Source: Eleginops maclovinus (lineage: Eukaryota; Chordata; Actinopteri; Perciformes; Eleginopidae). Taken from it: DNA of 64,000 nucleotides. The stretch covers positions 27,992,448 to 28,056,447 of the forward strand of contig NC_086350.1 of assembly GCF_036324505.1 (NCBI RefSeq), in the 5' to 3' direction. Shown piece after piece: positions 24,330 through 39,520 of the stretch. The stretch's first letter is position 1, and each line of letters starts with the position of its first letter. Both the position numbers and the translations under genes were made by a program. Below the pieces are notes generated by a model. That model saw only the letters and a program-made list of their open reading frames with translations. It did not search any database and was not told the origin of the DNA.

Positions 24330-27300
24330 TTTTAATATGAAGTAGCTCAAAGGGGGGGGGGGGGGGGGGGGTAATAGCAATAAGGAAGGATAATCTGTGC
24401 AGATGTTTGGCAGTAAAAATGGTGTAGTGTTACGAACTTGTAAGGTGACTGGACCGTGATGTTAGACTCTGGATCCAGCAGGAAGTGCTTCTGGGATACC
24501 TTTCCTGTGACAGTATCTATGGTAACCACAGGGAAGCCCATTTGCAGCACCCAGCGGTTCATGATGTCAGAAACTGGATGAGGAAGTGAAAGATCACTGG
24601 CGTTCACTGCCTGTTGACAAAGGTGATAGGAAGCAGTATCTGTATTTACGTTATTTTCACAAGGACAGTAAGAATTCAAAACAACTTTAACCATCAGGGG
24701 GGGTGGTTGTAAACCTTTTGTAAACGATAATACATTTTCAACTCTACCAATGTCTGGTTTAAAGTGTTTATATTACATGATAAACTACATGAGTATGTCA
24801 GATACAACACACTGTCTTTATACCATGAACTAGTTGGGTCTATTTTCCTGAAAAAGGTGGAAACACAAGCAAAACCAAGTCTCCCGGGAACAAATGCACA
24901 ATATTACAGAAATATTATATATAACTAAATACAGCATTATTAAAAAACGGTGTAGCCTCCATAAAACGTTTCTTGAGATAACCTCTGCTGTGATCTGGGG
25001 CTTTATAAATAAACGTTGACTTGACTTGAGAATGTGAAGGCAGGAGGAAAGGTGGGTGTTGTTTTTTCTAAACTGCACTAACACACCGTGGTCGGACTCA
25101 AATATAAGCAATCAAAACTCAAAGTCTTCCGTCAAAACATCTGGCTAAAAGGCATCACAGTCAGATGGAGAAATGCACAGTTTTCGACCGCTATAACTCT
25201 TAGCTCTGTCACCCCAATAAGGTGTAAGGTAAGAAGTACTCAGATCTTGTACTTGAGTAAAAGTAGAAGTACCCAGATCTTACTCATACTGCAGGGTAGC
25301 TGCTGAATTTACTCCAGGTTAAACTAAAGTCTGATTTAAGGGTTCATTATATTTCACATCATTAATCCAAATCTGTGAAGTAACTAAAGGGATTAAATAC
25401 ATGTAGTAGAGTAGAAGTACACTGTAGAAAAATGACCTGCAAATCGATACAGTACTTGAGTAAATCTACTTAGTTACTAAGACCACTGCAGGACTGTTAT
25501 GTGTCCTAGCAGCCCAGAATCCACACTATATGTGTATACCCGTTTCCAATGTGTTTCGTTTTTCCCTGATAACAACAAAATAACAAAAATAATGATAAAA
25601 ATATGGTCAAAGTACCGGATGGATAAGCAGTATCGTAAGAGTAGATGTATTGATTGATAGCTATGTGTGGAATTCAAAAAGTTTGGGAACCACTGATTTA
25701 AGCAAACCCCCACAATTTGCAATTGCAGCGTAATTTAGTTTAAAATATGTACACTTATGAATATATGTTCAGGAAATAAAATATAAACTGCCATCTTACC
25801 ATCTGTAGATGGTGCCACAGGTCACTCCCCACTGTGTTACTGTAGGAAAACTGTTTGAGGTATGTCTGAATATAAAAGATAAACATCATCAGTTTCAACA
25901 TCCTGTCAGTCTGTTGTTCCCTGTTATTTAATAAATACAGTAATCCATCTCGACACAGAGTGTGTGTGATGCTTTTAAGCAAACAGAGGAGCATACACTG
26001 AGTCCCTGGACAAAGACCGGCTCTGAGAGGAAATCTGACAGCATCCTCAGCACTGATGCACCCTGAGAACACACACAGAACACACACAGAACACACACAG
26101 AACACACAGTCAGTCATGAGATCACACGTCCATACAACGGCGGTTCTAGACCAATTTGACTAGGGGGGGGGGGGCAGTTATTGAGTGAGTCAGGCACATT
26201 TAATGCTGGACAAAGGAGACAAAGAGAGTGTTCAAGATTTAAACGTTTCAGTTTATTATAAAGACAGCAAACACCATTTTTGTTTTTTGCTTTAATAACA
26301 GAATGTGACTCAATGACTTAGCTACACTTTTAGTATCGTTACTTACTTCACCATTAACCTCAATGCAGTCTGGGGTAATAAATACACAATTTATGCAGCA
26401 AATCATTGTTTTTATTTAATTTCTTAATATTCGTTCGTATTTGTTTAAGTAACAGCATTTGTTTCAGTAACCTGTTTCAATTTATTAAATTACAATACTG
26501 AAAAAACCCTTTCCTGTTATCTAAGGCCAGGGGTGTCCAAACATTTTTCACTGAGGGCCACAAACCGAAAAACATATGCCTCCATCAAAGCTCTCTGTAG
26601 GGTTTCCTTTATTGTGTTACAGCTTTATATAAAGAACAGTTTATACAGATACACTACCAAGGACTTGAACAGTAGCAGTCTCTGATAGGACAGCTTTTAA
26701 AGTCACTGTAAACATGTTTCTGCTGGTGTGTGTGTACCTTGCTGTATGAGATGGTATCAAACTGCTCAGTGATCTGGCCCGGCAGGACAACACTGTCTTC
26801 TGTAGAGGACAGAGGATGAGAGGATGTCAGGGCGTCCACTGCAAACACCCTGTGGACGTCATCGAGGACGATCAAGTCTTTCTGGAGAAAAAACAGACGG
26901 ACACAAACGTCTTAAGGCAGAGGTGGGAAAAGTATTCGGATCCAATACTTAAGTAAAAGTAATAATACTACACTGTGAAATTACATAAAAGTAGATTTAA
27001 GTAAAAGTATTTAAGTATGACCAGGAAACATGTACTTATATATAGACTGTATAGACTTTATTCAATTGTTGTCTTTCTTTTTATGTACCTCTGCAAAGCA
27101 ACTTTAAGCACCTGTAAAAGTGCTTATAAAATCAATGTATGATGATGATGATGATTATTATTATTATTATTATAGTATAAGGAGTAAAAGTACACGTTGC
27201 AGAAGAAAACTAAATTATGAATTGGTAATATTAATGAAATATTATAAATCATCTCTATCTTTTCTGAGATGAATGTAATGTATGCATGGTGCTTGTTCAA

Positions 27301-30300
27301 ATAAATACATAATGAAACAAATTGAAGGAAAAACATCAAATGTTTTTCCTTTACTTCAGACAAGCTGGAACTTTGAAATATTTTGTTGTCCCCCATAATA
27401 AAACATCAGCAAAATGGCAGCCAATTCATTTTCCATCCATCGTTGTTTTAGGTCTACTTAATTATAATGTTGGATAGTTTAATTTACATCCAAACATCCT
27501 ATTTTAAGAGTTCTTCATTAGTTCGTGTTTACAAATCTGCATTTATAAAGTAAATGCAGTTAGTAAATACTACAATTTATTGCTTTGTATTGTAACGCAG
27601 AAGAAGTTTGAAGCGGCACAGTGAGAGGTTACTCAAGTAAAGTACAAATACCTGAAAAGTGTACTCAAGCATAGTACTTGGGTAAATATACTTAGTTACT
27701 TTCCACCACAGCAGAGAGGTATGTGTATGTATTGTTACTAGGGCAGAAGGAGTCAGAGCTGTGTGTTCTCACCACGTTCCAGTCAGGCTCAGCATGGTCC
27801 GCTCCCAGGTACGACACATAGGAAGCAAAGCCCTCGTTCAGCCACACCTCATTCCACCAGCGCAGAGTCACCAGGTTACCAAACCACTGCAAACACATTA
27901 CATTTATTTAGATCAGGGGTGACAAACATATGGCCCTCGGGACAAAACCTGGCTGCCAGAGGGTCCAATCCGGCCAGCAGGATGACTTCCGAAATGTATT
28001 TCAGAGAAGTCATTAACTGCTTTTTCACAACTCTGATGTATTTTGAATGTATGAATAGTTTTCATTTACAAGGCAGGGGGATAACCTGACCTTCCTCCTC
28101 AATAGTTCCCACTTTGGTTTGTATGGTGTTGTCTCAGGATTTCTACACAGTTGTGAAATGGATGTAAAAATTCTAAATTTGTTTGATCATAAAGTAAAAA
28201 ATGAAATATTCACTTCCAGACAGCGAGGACTAAATGTGTTGTGCATTCACTGTGATCTGTACATTTTAATGCACATATGTAAATGATAAACTGAGGCATA
28301 ATATTGGGGGAACGTTTGGTAAAAAGATAGTTCATTAAATGTGAACATTTTCAGAAAGTTTATTTTTGCACAGAGGGAATCATTTAGGGTTGACCTTATT
28401 TATAGGTTATTATGCTAGGATATAACTGGTCCGGCCCACATGGGATCAAATTTGGCAGCGCACTGAAAAACCTGAAACGTTGACTTTAATTTAAAGTATT
28501 ATGTACAGAATACAGATAATCATATTAAGTTATTTGAAAACAATAATATTAAGTATAAATATGTTCAACTTAATATTATTGCTTTCAACTAACCTAATAT
28601 AGTGATGTGAAATTTGTTGACATAATACATTTAATTAAAGCCAACGTTGCAGTTTCTTCAATGTGTGCGGCCCCTAAACTAAAATTGATTTCACACCCCT
28701 GATTTGGATCATAAATCAATATATAGACCATTTAGAATGACAATTTTAAAGCGTATTCACCATGTGTGCTAGTTCATGTGCAATAATGGTGGCAGTGGTC
28801 TCTTTGTTTCTGTTGGAGGAGGTCACAGGGTCATACAGGAGGTTGCTTTCTCTGTACGTCACCAAGCCCCAGTTCTCCATCGCACCAAAGTAGAAGTCCG
28901 GCAGGGCGATTTGATCTGCAGAAAGCAGGTTTACAGCAAGTCAAAGGAACTGATCACAACCATAACTTATTACACTAAAGCAGGGAAACAACATTCACTG
29001 ACTCTGTTGGGACAGAAGCTGAGGTCTCATTAAAGCATTTTAAAATCAAGGTAAAGTATGTTGGAATGACATTTCAACAGCACTTAAATCCACACAAAAC
29101 TGGAACATCTTGCTTGTTTTATAGGATTAACCTGTTCTGAATTGAATAATGAGCCTATATTGCAGTATATCCAAAGCGGATTCCTCTTTATGACACTCCC
29201 CTCAACAATGGAACAATTGAACGTAATAGAATAGCAAAACAAACTTCATTCTCTCCTCTTCTTTTCTTTTGTCTTCTTCTTTTTTATTGATCTAATCTTC
29301 TTTTTCTTTCTTTTTTTAATGTGTAGGTTTAACATATTTGTTGTAAATACTTTTTTTTTTAAGTTTCACTTTCATTATATTTGCGAACTTTTGAAAAATA
29401 ATTAGCCTACTCAACAGATTGATCACACGTTAGGTTCCCATCCAAATGTAGAGCATACTTAAACACGATTTTGAAAAAACAGCCACAAAATCACAAACTA
29501 ATTCTATTAAGGTAAATAGGTTGCAAAAAGTGTGATAATAGGTTGATGGTGACAATCCTTCAACATGTTTTAAAGAGCACAACATCAAACCTCACACTGA
29601 GGGGTGACATGCGGGCTGAGAGGTGCATCATGTTCACAGCTTAGTTTAGCAGATTAGCATTATAACATATGCTAATTAGCATTTAACATAAAGTACAGCT
29701 GAGGCGTATGGGAATTGTCATCACTTCTGCACGAATGCTTTATATTGACGACCTCCGGAAAATAATAACCATAATTCAAAGAAGCTTACCAGACTTGTTC
29801 AGAGGGTAGGAGATGTTGAAGTAGGACTGGAAGAAGTCCAGCACCGGTCCAGTCACATTGAGGGCGTAGTTCCCCTGGCCCTGCTCCATGGCCTCCCTGC
29901 GAGCCCAGATACGGATCTGAACACACAACAGCAAACCTCATGTGTTATAAACACTGTCGGGAGGAGTACTCCGATCTTGTACTTGAGAAAAGTAGAGTAC
30001 TCAGATCTTGTACTTGAGTAAAGGTAGAAGTACCAGAGTGTAGGAATACTCTGTTACAGTAAAGGTCCTGCATTCAAAATGTTCCTCCAGTAAAAGTAGA
30101 AAGTACTCTCATTGAAATGTACTCAAAGTAGCGTAACATTTCACATCATTAATCCTGATCTGTAAAGTAACTAAAGGTATTTAATAAATGTAATGGAGTA
30201 AAAGTACACCATTTACCTCTGAATTGTAGTGGAGTAGAAGTACAAAGTAGCAAAAAATGAAAATACTCAAGTAAAGTACAAGTTTCTCAGTACTTGAGTA

Positions 30301-30920
30301 AATGTACTTAGTTACATGCCACCTCTGGATCCTTTATATAAAAGTGCAAAGACTATGGTCTTTAAATACTCCATTACAGGTAAAAACTCTGATTACAACA
30401 TTTTCTTGAGTAAAACTACAAAAGTATTGTAAAGTACAAGTAGTAAAAGTATTCCTTCTGCACAATCACTCATGTTAGAATAGGTATAGAAGTATTATCA
30501 GTTAAATGTAGAGGAAGTATCGAAAGTAAAAGTACTCTTCTTAGTGTTATATTATTATGGTTATTATTTGATCCTGTTTTTATACATGTAAGAACAATAA
30601 AGTATTGTACTTGGTCACATTTAAACACATGAAATACTAATATAAAGTACTGCATTACACCATATCCGCATATCATGTGTTTTAATATGTACAACGTTAC
30701 CAGAGACTGTGAGAGTTAAAATAAATGTAGTTTAAATTAAAAAGGACAATATTCATCTTTGAAATGAAGTGGAGTAGAAGTATAAAGTAGAATTAAATGG
30801 ACATTATTAAGTAAAGTACAAATATGTCAGAGAAAGTAATTTAGGACAATACTTGAGTAAATATACCTTGTTGTTTTCAGGTTATCATGCATAAAGGTTG
30901 ACTGAAGGTTTGACCCCCCC

Positions 30921-30963
<43 letters not shown>

Positions 30964-33900
30964 TTGTGTCCATTGTTTTGACAAGGAACACAATGGAAGA
31001 CAAGACTAAATACACTGGGACCAATCACAACACAAAACACAGCTGGGATGGGGGGGAGAAACACAGGTCAACAGGTGAAAACAATGAGGCAATCAGACAC
31101 AGGAAGTAACAACACCAGGAGAAATAACATTTCAAAATAAAACAGGAACTAAATACAAAAACTGAGATCGTAACAATCCAGAGTTCTGTTCATGCATGTC
31201 GTACTCACTGCAGATATAATGTTGATCGCCTCAGTAATGCTTTTGTCCTTTTTGTTACAAAATGAATCAGGGCTATACATTAGCATACATTTTCTTAGAA
31301 AAGAAACAAATGGAAGAATTATAGCACTGTAATGCATCCTCACAGGATATATTGTACTCTTCTACTGTACTTTCAGACTACATTAGACAATATTTGAATA
31401 TATATGGTACGTTATGTTCTATGTTCAATAGATTGGTATATTAGAGATTATTCAAATGTATTCTGTTTATTTTATAATGTTTAGATACCCCTCTAAAAAA
31501 CAGGTAGTTTTTTTACTGAGAATATGTGTATATTGTTTATTTTATTTTATTTTATTCTTTAGTAAGTAAGTATAAGTTTTTTTTAAATTCTTGTAGATTG
31601 ACTGTCCAAATGCTGCTGTGACAAAATAATTTCCCAAATTGGGATAGATAAAGGATCTGTCTATCTATCTGTCTGTCTGTTTTACAGGTCATTGTGTGCT
31701 ATAAAATGGGACTATTTCAGCTTAACCACTGTGATGAATGGAAGGTCACAGTTACCAGAGTGTGTCCTTGTTTAGCGCTGAGGTGTGTGTAGTCAGAGAC
31801 CACCATGGCCAGTAAATAGGTGGACATGATCTCGGTGGGCTCAAACTTAGTCTGTCTGACAGCTGCTCCATCAATGGTGATGTTAAGAATGTCTGAAAAA
31901 CACAAACACATAGTTAAACAGACTCTAATGACCGAGCAATTATTCATATAGCATTGTGTGGGAAAATAACATTTACATTTAGTAAAATAGATTTGAGCAT
32001 CATTTTAAATCTTCTTGTTAACTCTATGTCTGCAGCTATTTTACTCTGCCTGCTCCTTTGCTAAGGAAATCATTATGATTGCCAAAGAACATTTTTGGTG
32101 TTCACTGAAATTGGCCACTTCATTAAAGTACCAAAACCCAACAAAAACTGTGGCCTTCAGAGAACCCTGGAGGGGGAGCCACCCCTGCCTGAAATGAGCA
32201 TTGTAATATTTATCCATTAAACATGAATGTAAAGCATTATGGGATAGTTTTTCTGAGGCAGGCGTATATCTATCTGTGCATGCAAGATAATGATTCATCA
32301 TTTTAACTGTGGATGTATTTTTTGCTGTTTTCTACACATGTAGACTGCACTGACCTATTTCCTTGCCATTGGACAGGGCTACAGTTCCAGGGGGGTGGGT
32401 GAGAGTTATATGGAAAACAGCTTTTAAAGCTGGTTCATCAAAACACGGGAAGGTCTTTCTGCTGTGAGTCGGATGCATCTGAGAGGTGGCAACCATCCTG
32501 AAAATGATAAAAACATTCTGAAGACGATGTAGACATTTGAAATAACCCATACTGGTCTATAGATAATGAAAGACAAGGCAATACAGAACCTACTTTCGGA
32601 CCCCATCTTCTTCATATTCACTCCTATAGAAGCCTGCCAAGTCATCAGCTAGTTCTCCGGTGAAATCTGTGTACAGCTGGTACTTCTGATTTTTAGTTAA
32701 TTTACTATTCAGCTCAATGACCAGATACTGGGTCTTAGCCTGCAGCCAGCAGGACTTAATGCTGGGAGCAGACCCACCACCTGAGGAGGGAATACAGCAC
32801 ATCATTATTCATGCTCAATTCTTTGTTTTTAGGACTAATGTGTGTAGAACTGTATGGCCCCATACTCCCAGGACTACCAGGGACACACCGCCTTTTACAC
32901 AAAACACATACAGGAGACTGGATGTGGAAACTCAGTTTAACCCACAGGAACCAGGCAGGGGTAAAGAAGTGCTCTTCTGCGCCACAGACAGGATCATTCA
33001 CATCCTACTTGAATTTGAGTTTCAACATGAGATCAGAAACTCGTTTTCAGCATCCTGGCCTGCCACAACACAGGTAGGCTACTTCCTGGAGAAAATAAAG
33101 TGAATACTAGGAGCACACAGGAGAGTTTGAACAGATGTAAGACAGATCAACCCAGTCTCACACATAAATATGTAATAGCTTGGTCCACAGGGCAAGACAT
33201 ACTCATTCAACGAATAACCCTCTCAAGACGTGACATGGATACATATTTTTTTCCTATAGATTTCTAATGGCCAGTTCCCATGTAACATGATTGTCAACTT
33301 TCCCGGTGTGAAAAAAAAAAACATGGCGGACAACCGACTCATTTGTAGTGCAAAATCCTAACTTGTATGATACTTTGGCCATTATCATGCGTTTTGATTA
33401 CATTTCTAGCGAGAAGTGTATATTCTACTTTCAGAATCTAAGTTCAGTGGATGTGTAGGATCTATAGTTTGATAGATATTACGGAGATTAGTTCAGGTCT
33501 CGCCAGGCAAATGTATGCTATGTGCGCACCTCCTGTACGTTAGATTGAAACGTCTTTGCCTCCATTCATTTCTATTGACCAGTGTCTATGTGAAGTTATA
33601 GACAATTCTCACGGTATTTCTGGTCTTGGAGTTGTCAGTTAGGTGTCAGCTGTCAAGGACGCAGCTCTCGTTGCATACACCCGGAAGTAACATATTCTCA
33701 CTCTCACCAGTTCTTTATATATTGACGTTTGGTTAGGATCTATATGAAATAATAATCAATATTATGTGTAACCTCAACACTGTCTTATTCTGAAAACCAT
33801 TTTACTTTGAAACTGTTTATTTTGTAACCGGATGTTGGTTTTAGCCTCAGATAGCATGTAGCTAATATTGTATTGTATATATGAGTAGAGGGAGAAGGAC

Positions 33901-35533
33901 ACGTGGAGTGACATACTAAACACATCGCCTCTACCTCTCACTCATTGATGCTGCAATGATACTATTGCGTGTTTAATAACTGATAAACCTCAGAAGGATT
34001 GCATAATAGAATATCGTAGGTGAGAGCTATATGACTACGCTAACAAGATGGCGACGGTGACGTCATAGGAGGACCCGCTCCCGATGACGTCAGCCAATAG
34101 AAGAGACAGGGAAACACCCATGTGACTACAAGCGGCCAACAGGATCCAGCCCCCCGCTACCAACCAATGAGAGAAGACGAGACCGGAGCTTGTCTTATTT
34201 TGAAGATGTTTATTTTTATGACCGGAAAGGGATGGTAGCCATAGGCGCCGATTTATGTTTCTGCCGGTGGGTGCTCTAAAAAGTTTAAAGCCCGACCCTC
34301 GACAATCTCCGTGTGTGCGGTTAAATCTCCGTGGGTGCTCGGCAATCTCCGTGGGTGCTCGGGCCCCGAAGCACCCACGGTATCGGCGCCTATGATGGTA
34401 GCACAAAAGATGTTTGTATTGTGAAATCGATCTCTATGTCCGCTGACCGCCAGACAGCTAACTGCTCATGAGCTCCTACTCATCAGCGGCCTTTGGAAGT
34501 GTGTCCTGGGCTATTGAGCCACAGCTGTGAAACTTTTGTAAAACCTACTGCTGCATCCTTTTATTAAATACTCCTTTTAAAACTTATAAGAGGAGCTTCA
34601 CTTCGTTTTCTTTTACATCGCCTCCTGGACTTCGAATAAAAGAACATTTCTTACAGTATTTAATAAACGGATGCAGCAGTAGGTTTTACAAAAGTTTCAC
34701 AGCTGTGGCTCAATAGCCCAGTACACGCGTCCACAGGCCACTGACTGAGTGGAGCTCATCAGTAGTTACTGTCTGGCGGTCCGGCACAAAAGAGAGCTCG
34801 ATTTCACAATACAAACATGTTTTATTGAACCACCCCTTTCCAGTCATACAATAAACAACTTCAAAATAAGACGAGCTCCATTCTCGTCCTCTCATTGGTT
34901 GGTAGCGGGGGGCTGGATCCTGTTGGCCGCTTGTCGTCACATGGGGTTCTCCGGACTCTTCTATAGGCTGACGTCGTCAGGAGCGGGTCCTCCTATGACG
35001 TCACCGTCGCCATCTTGTTAGCGTAGTCATGAAGCACTCACCTACGATATTCTATTATGCAATCCTTCTGAGGTTTATCAGTTATTCAACACGCAATAGT
35101 ATCATTGCAGCATCAATGAGTCTCTCACTCATTGATGCGTAGAGGCGGTGTGTTTTGTATGTAACTCCACGCGTCCTTCTCCCTCTACTCATATATACAA
35201 TACAATATTAGCTACATGCTATCTGAGGCTAAAAACAACATCCAGTAGAACTACCGAAATTGGGACAAATATGGTCCGTCCAGAAACAGTGAATTATCTT
35301 TTATTGTTGACTGTACGCTAGCATGAATGGAATAAAGAATTCGCTACTGAAGCTCCCTAAAGATTGTATTCATATGGAGTTCTTTAACAGACTTCAGGTC
35401 ACAACATGACCAACTGAATTTCTGGAACTGGATTAACGAAAGTATAACATTCTTTGTTTCTTTTAAAAGCTAAAACAAAGCAGCTACTTGAATTATTGAA
35501 GTGATCCTTCTTTGGGAGTACATACCTGTGTGT

Positions 35534-35625
<92 letters not shown>

Positions 35626-38600
35626 ATGCCCTACCTGAAGCAATGAGCCTAGCAGTGTGTGTGTTGTCCAGCTTGGTGTAGTTGAGTTTGTTGGAGTGGA
35701 TCAGAATCAGATCTGTTTCTGCCACACACTGAAACTCCACGGTGGATTGGCCTGGTGAATACATGGAAATAGAAAATGCATTTGTTTGTAAAATCAACTT
35801 TTTCATGGCTGTAAAAAATGTAAAAAGTGTGCCCAGTATTTATCTCTACTAAGTGTGAGAGGAAAAAAACATTGCATGTGTTTGAACCCTGGTTAGAGAA
35901 TGAGCTAGGCTAATGCTTGAGATGATAGGTAAACTTCCCCGTCCTCAGAATGTGAACAGACATTGCTTTCCTATATTGGCTCGACCCATGTGACTCTGCA
36001 TGTTGTATAAATTGTCAGTGGTGTAAAGTAACTAAGTAGATTTACTCAAGAACTTGACTTAAGTACATCTTTAAAGTACTTGTACATTATTTGAGTATTT
36101 AACCCTTTGATACACAAGCTATGCATACCCCTTCTAAGGGACTACATGGGTAGACCTACAATGTTATTTCAAGTATGGCTGAGGGTTTCTTTGCTATATT
36201 TTGGGAAACCAATGTATTTAATCATTTAGTATTCCAATTATTCATTAAATATCTTGTTTATGATTAACATGAATCAATATTTTCATTTTCCCTTTCTTAA
36301 TTTATGAACTATAACAGTTTTTGTATCACTACATCAGGTTTACACACACATGGGTCAAAAATGAACCATGTGTGCCAAGTGCGATAAAAATGAAAAAAAT
36401 AGCTACTATAATAATCATTTTGTTAAAAATAATTGATTGAGCAGTGATTTGGACCAAGAGCCTTTGATTTGTAAATGTTTACTGTTGATTGCTTTTCACA
36501 ATCATAGCTCAGAATGGGGATTCAGTGGCAACATGACCATGGTGAGCTATGTGGGAAGGGGAAGGCTGTTTCTCCTGAACACCATGCATGATGACAGAGC
36601 AGTGGTTGACAACAGTGTGAACAAGAAACCAGAAGTGATCCAGTACTATCACAAAATGACCATCTCAGTGCACACATGCCTCACGAATGTCAATCACTTG
36701 CCCTCCATGTGTTTTTTCAAATTTGGCATGACAAGCTCTTTGCCCAGCTCCTTGATGAACACTCAATGGTTCATGGGTGCATTGCAGTCCATGCTGGCCA
36801 GTTCGTACTATCAGGTAAAAAATACGCGCCGGACGCCGGACAGGGCATTGAAAAGCCGGACTGTCCGGCCTAAAGCCGGACGTCTGGCCACCCTACCTGG
36901 TCACCCTATCCCTTAATAACACCTACCTCTCTCATTTCTTACAAAACAAAATGATAACCAGCATTTCACAAGAAATCACAGAAGGCATCATTTACCAAAT
37001 GAAAACTGCAAAGATATACTCTGTCAGAGAGACGCACAGAGCAGCTTGCAGTCTGTGTGCGTTTCGTTGTGCAAGAGGGTGTGGGAGTGTTTTCTTGGGC
37101 TACAGAAGCTACAGGGCTATGATGATAGGTCAAATGCAGATGCAATCGAGGAAATGCTACAGTTGCACAACTTGGGTGATAATGTTGCACAAGCCTACGA
37201 TGGTACATCAGTTATGAGGTGGGGGGAAATTGTGAGAACAAATCAATATATTGTGCAGGAACTTTAAGGGATATCATTTACCGTAGCAGTGTTTCCCCAC
37301 AGACCGGATGGTGGGCGACACCTTAGAGTTCCGGTTTCCGGATGTTATTGTTTGTAGCTTCATAGTAGAATGCAGCAAATTGGCCCCGTGCTAGCAGGCA
37401 TCCTTTTGCAGCAGCTCCCTGTGTTTTATTGATATATTGTATTTTCTTCTACTTTAATCTTTTATTTAGCTTTTTATTCTTCCCATATTTATTTAAGTTT
37501 TGAACAGGCATGGCCACGTTCTTTTTCGAACATTTTCTGGGGATTTTTATGTTACTTTCGGCACTTTTTGTAATGGAGAGCCACGCACCAAGGACCGATG
37601 GCATTGTTTACTCCCGCGAGCAGTTGGTCACACTCTGCAGACCCGTGCTGCTGCCCAGAAACTTGCATGACATCCCTGAGGAGCTACGGAGGCATCAGCG
37701 AGGCTGCAGAGCTGGAGCCAAGCGGAAGACTAAGAAGAAGAGGAGATATAAGCCTTCCGTGCTGTCAATCGTAATGGGGAACGTGAGATCTTTGGCAAAT
37801 GTGATGGACGAGCTCGGCGTGCTGACAAAGCCCAGTGGGAGCACCGTGAGAGCAGCCTTATGTGTTTCACGGAGACGTGGCTGCACTTGCATATCCCAGA
37901 CAACAGCACGGCTCTCCCCGGCTTCACGAGCGTTCGGGCAGATAGGGACGCTACTCTGAGCGTTAAGAAGAAAGGAGGAGGTATTGCACTGTAGTGAATG
38001 AACGATGGTATAATCCTGGACATGTTACCGTGAAGGAGCGTTTCTGTAGCCTGGACATTGAACTGTTAGTGGTGGGATTACGCCCATTTTACCTGCCCCG
38101 TGAGTTTCACTACGCCATTGTTGTTGTTTACATTCCTCCATCAGCTGATGCCGAGGTGGCTGGTGACATCATTCACTACACTGTGGCCAATGTCAAACAA
38201 TACACCCAAGCTGAACACCTTCAATAGGTTCAGCTCCCTGCACCCTGCTGCTGTCTCCTCCACTTCACACCTCACCTCCACCACTCATCCTGGCCTCAAC
38301 ATCCCCCCTCTGCTCACCTTGCCTCTGACGCACCCATTTTGTGGAGTGGACTGGAAGAAACCATCTGCTTCTGAATGTGGCCAAGACCAGAGAGATGGTC
38401 ATTGACTTCAGGAGGAAGAGGACATCTCCACTGCCCCTGTGCAATCTGGGTGAGTATGTGGCTGTGGTGGAGGACTATAAGTACCTTGGAGTGCACCTTG
38501 ACAACGGACTGAACTGGAGGGCCCACACTGGAACGACGGACCAGCTTTTTACTCTCGCAAGGATCCTGGAGGGGGCCCGGGAGTACGCTCATCCGGTCTA

Positions 38601-39444
38601 CATGTGCTTTGTAGATTTGGAGAAGGCGTATGACCGGGTTCCCAGGGAGATACTGCGGGAGGTGCTGCGGGAGTATGGGTTGAGGGGGTCTCTACTCAGG
38701 GCCATCCAATCTCTGTACTCCCAAAGCGAGAGCTGAGTCCGGGTCCTCGGCAGCACGTCGGACCGATTTCCGGTGAGGGTTGGCCTCCGCCAGGGCTGCG
38801 CTTTGTCACCAATCCTGTTTGTGATATTCATGGACAGGATTTCGATGCGTAGTCGTGGGGGAGGGGGTCTGCAGTTCGGTGGGCTAAGGATTGCACTACT
38901 GCTTTTTGCAGATGATGTGGTCCTAATGGCTTCATCGGTCTGTGACCTTCAGCACTCACTGGATCGGTTCACGGCCGAGTGTGAAGCGGCTGGGATGAGG
39001 ATCAGCACCTCCAAATCTGAGGCCATCTGAGCCTTACCCCAAGTGAAGGAGTTCCAGTATCTCGGGGTCTTGTTCTCGAGTGAGGGAACAATGGAGCGTG
39101 AGATGGGCTGGAGAACAGCGGGAGCGGTACTGCAGTCGCTTTTTTAAAGTCATTGTAAAAGAAGAACACAGAAACCTCAGCTACACATCTTGCAATTAGC
39201 ACGAGGCACTGCTCATCACCTGTAAAGATGTAGAGGCCAGTTTTCGGGTCACTGATGAACCGAGGCCAAAGGGAGACGTTGTAGTATGCAGGGACCAGAG
39301 CAGTGGGGAGACGATAGCTGAGGGGAAAAATAAGACTACTTACAACATATTTAACTAAACACGATTCTGTTTTGACTTTATTTATTATGGGCTTGATATC
39401 CTGTCCCTGAAGTAGCAGTCAGTGAAATAGAAAAGATTTACAAC

Positions 39445-39520
<76 letters not shown>

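Noticed and set aside
15101..24437. Copy A as a pseudogene broken by the 9-kb repeat block
   Set aside because: Exons 13 and 14 on either side join in phase with good splice sites, and the full 951-codon frame is open.
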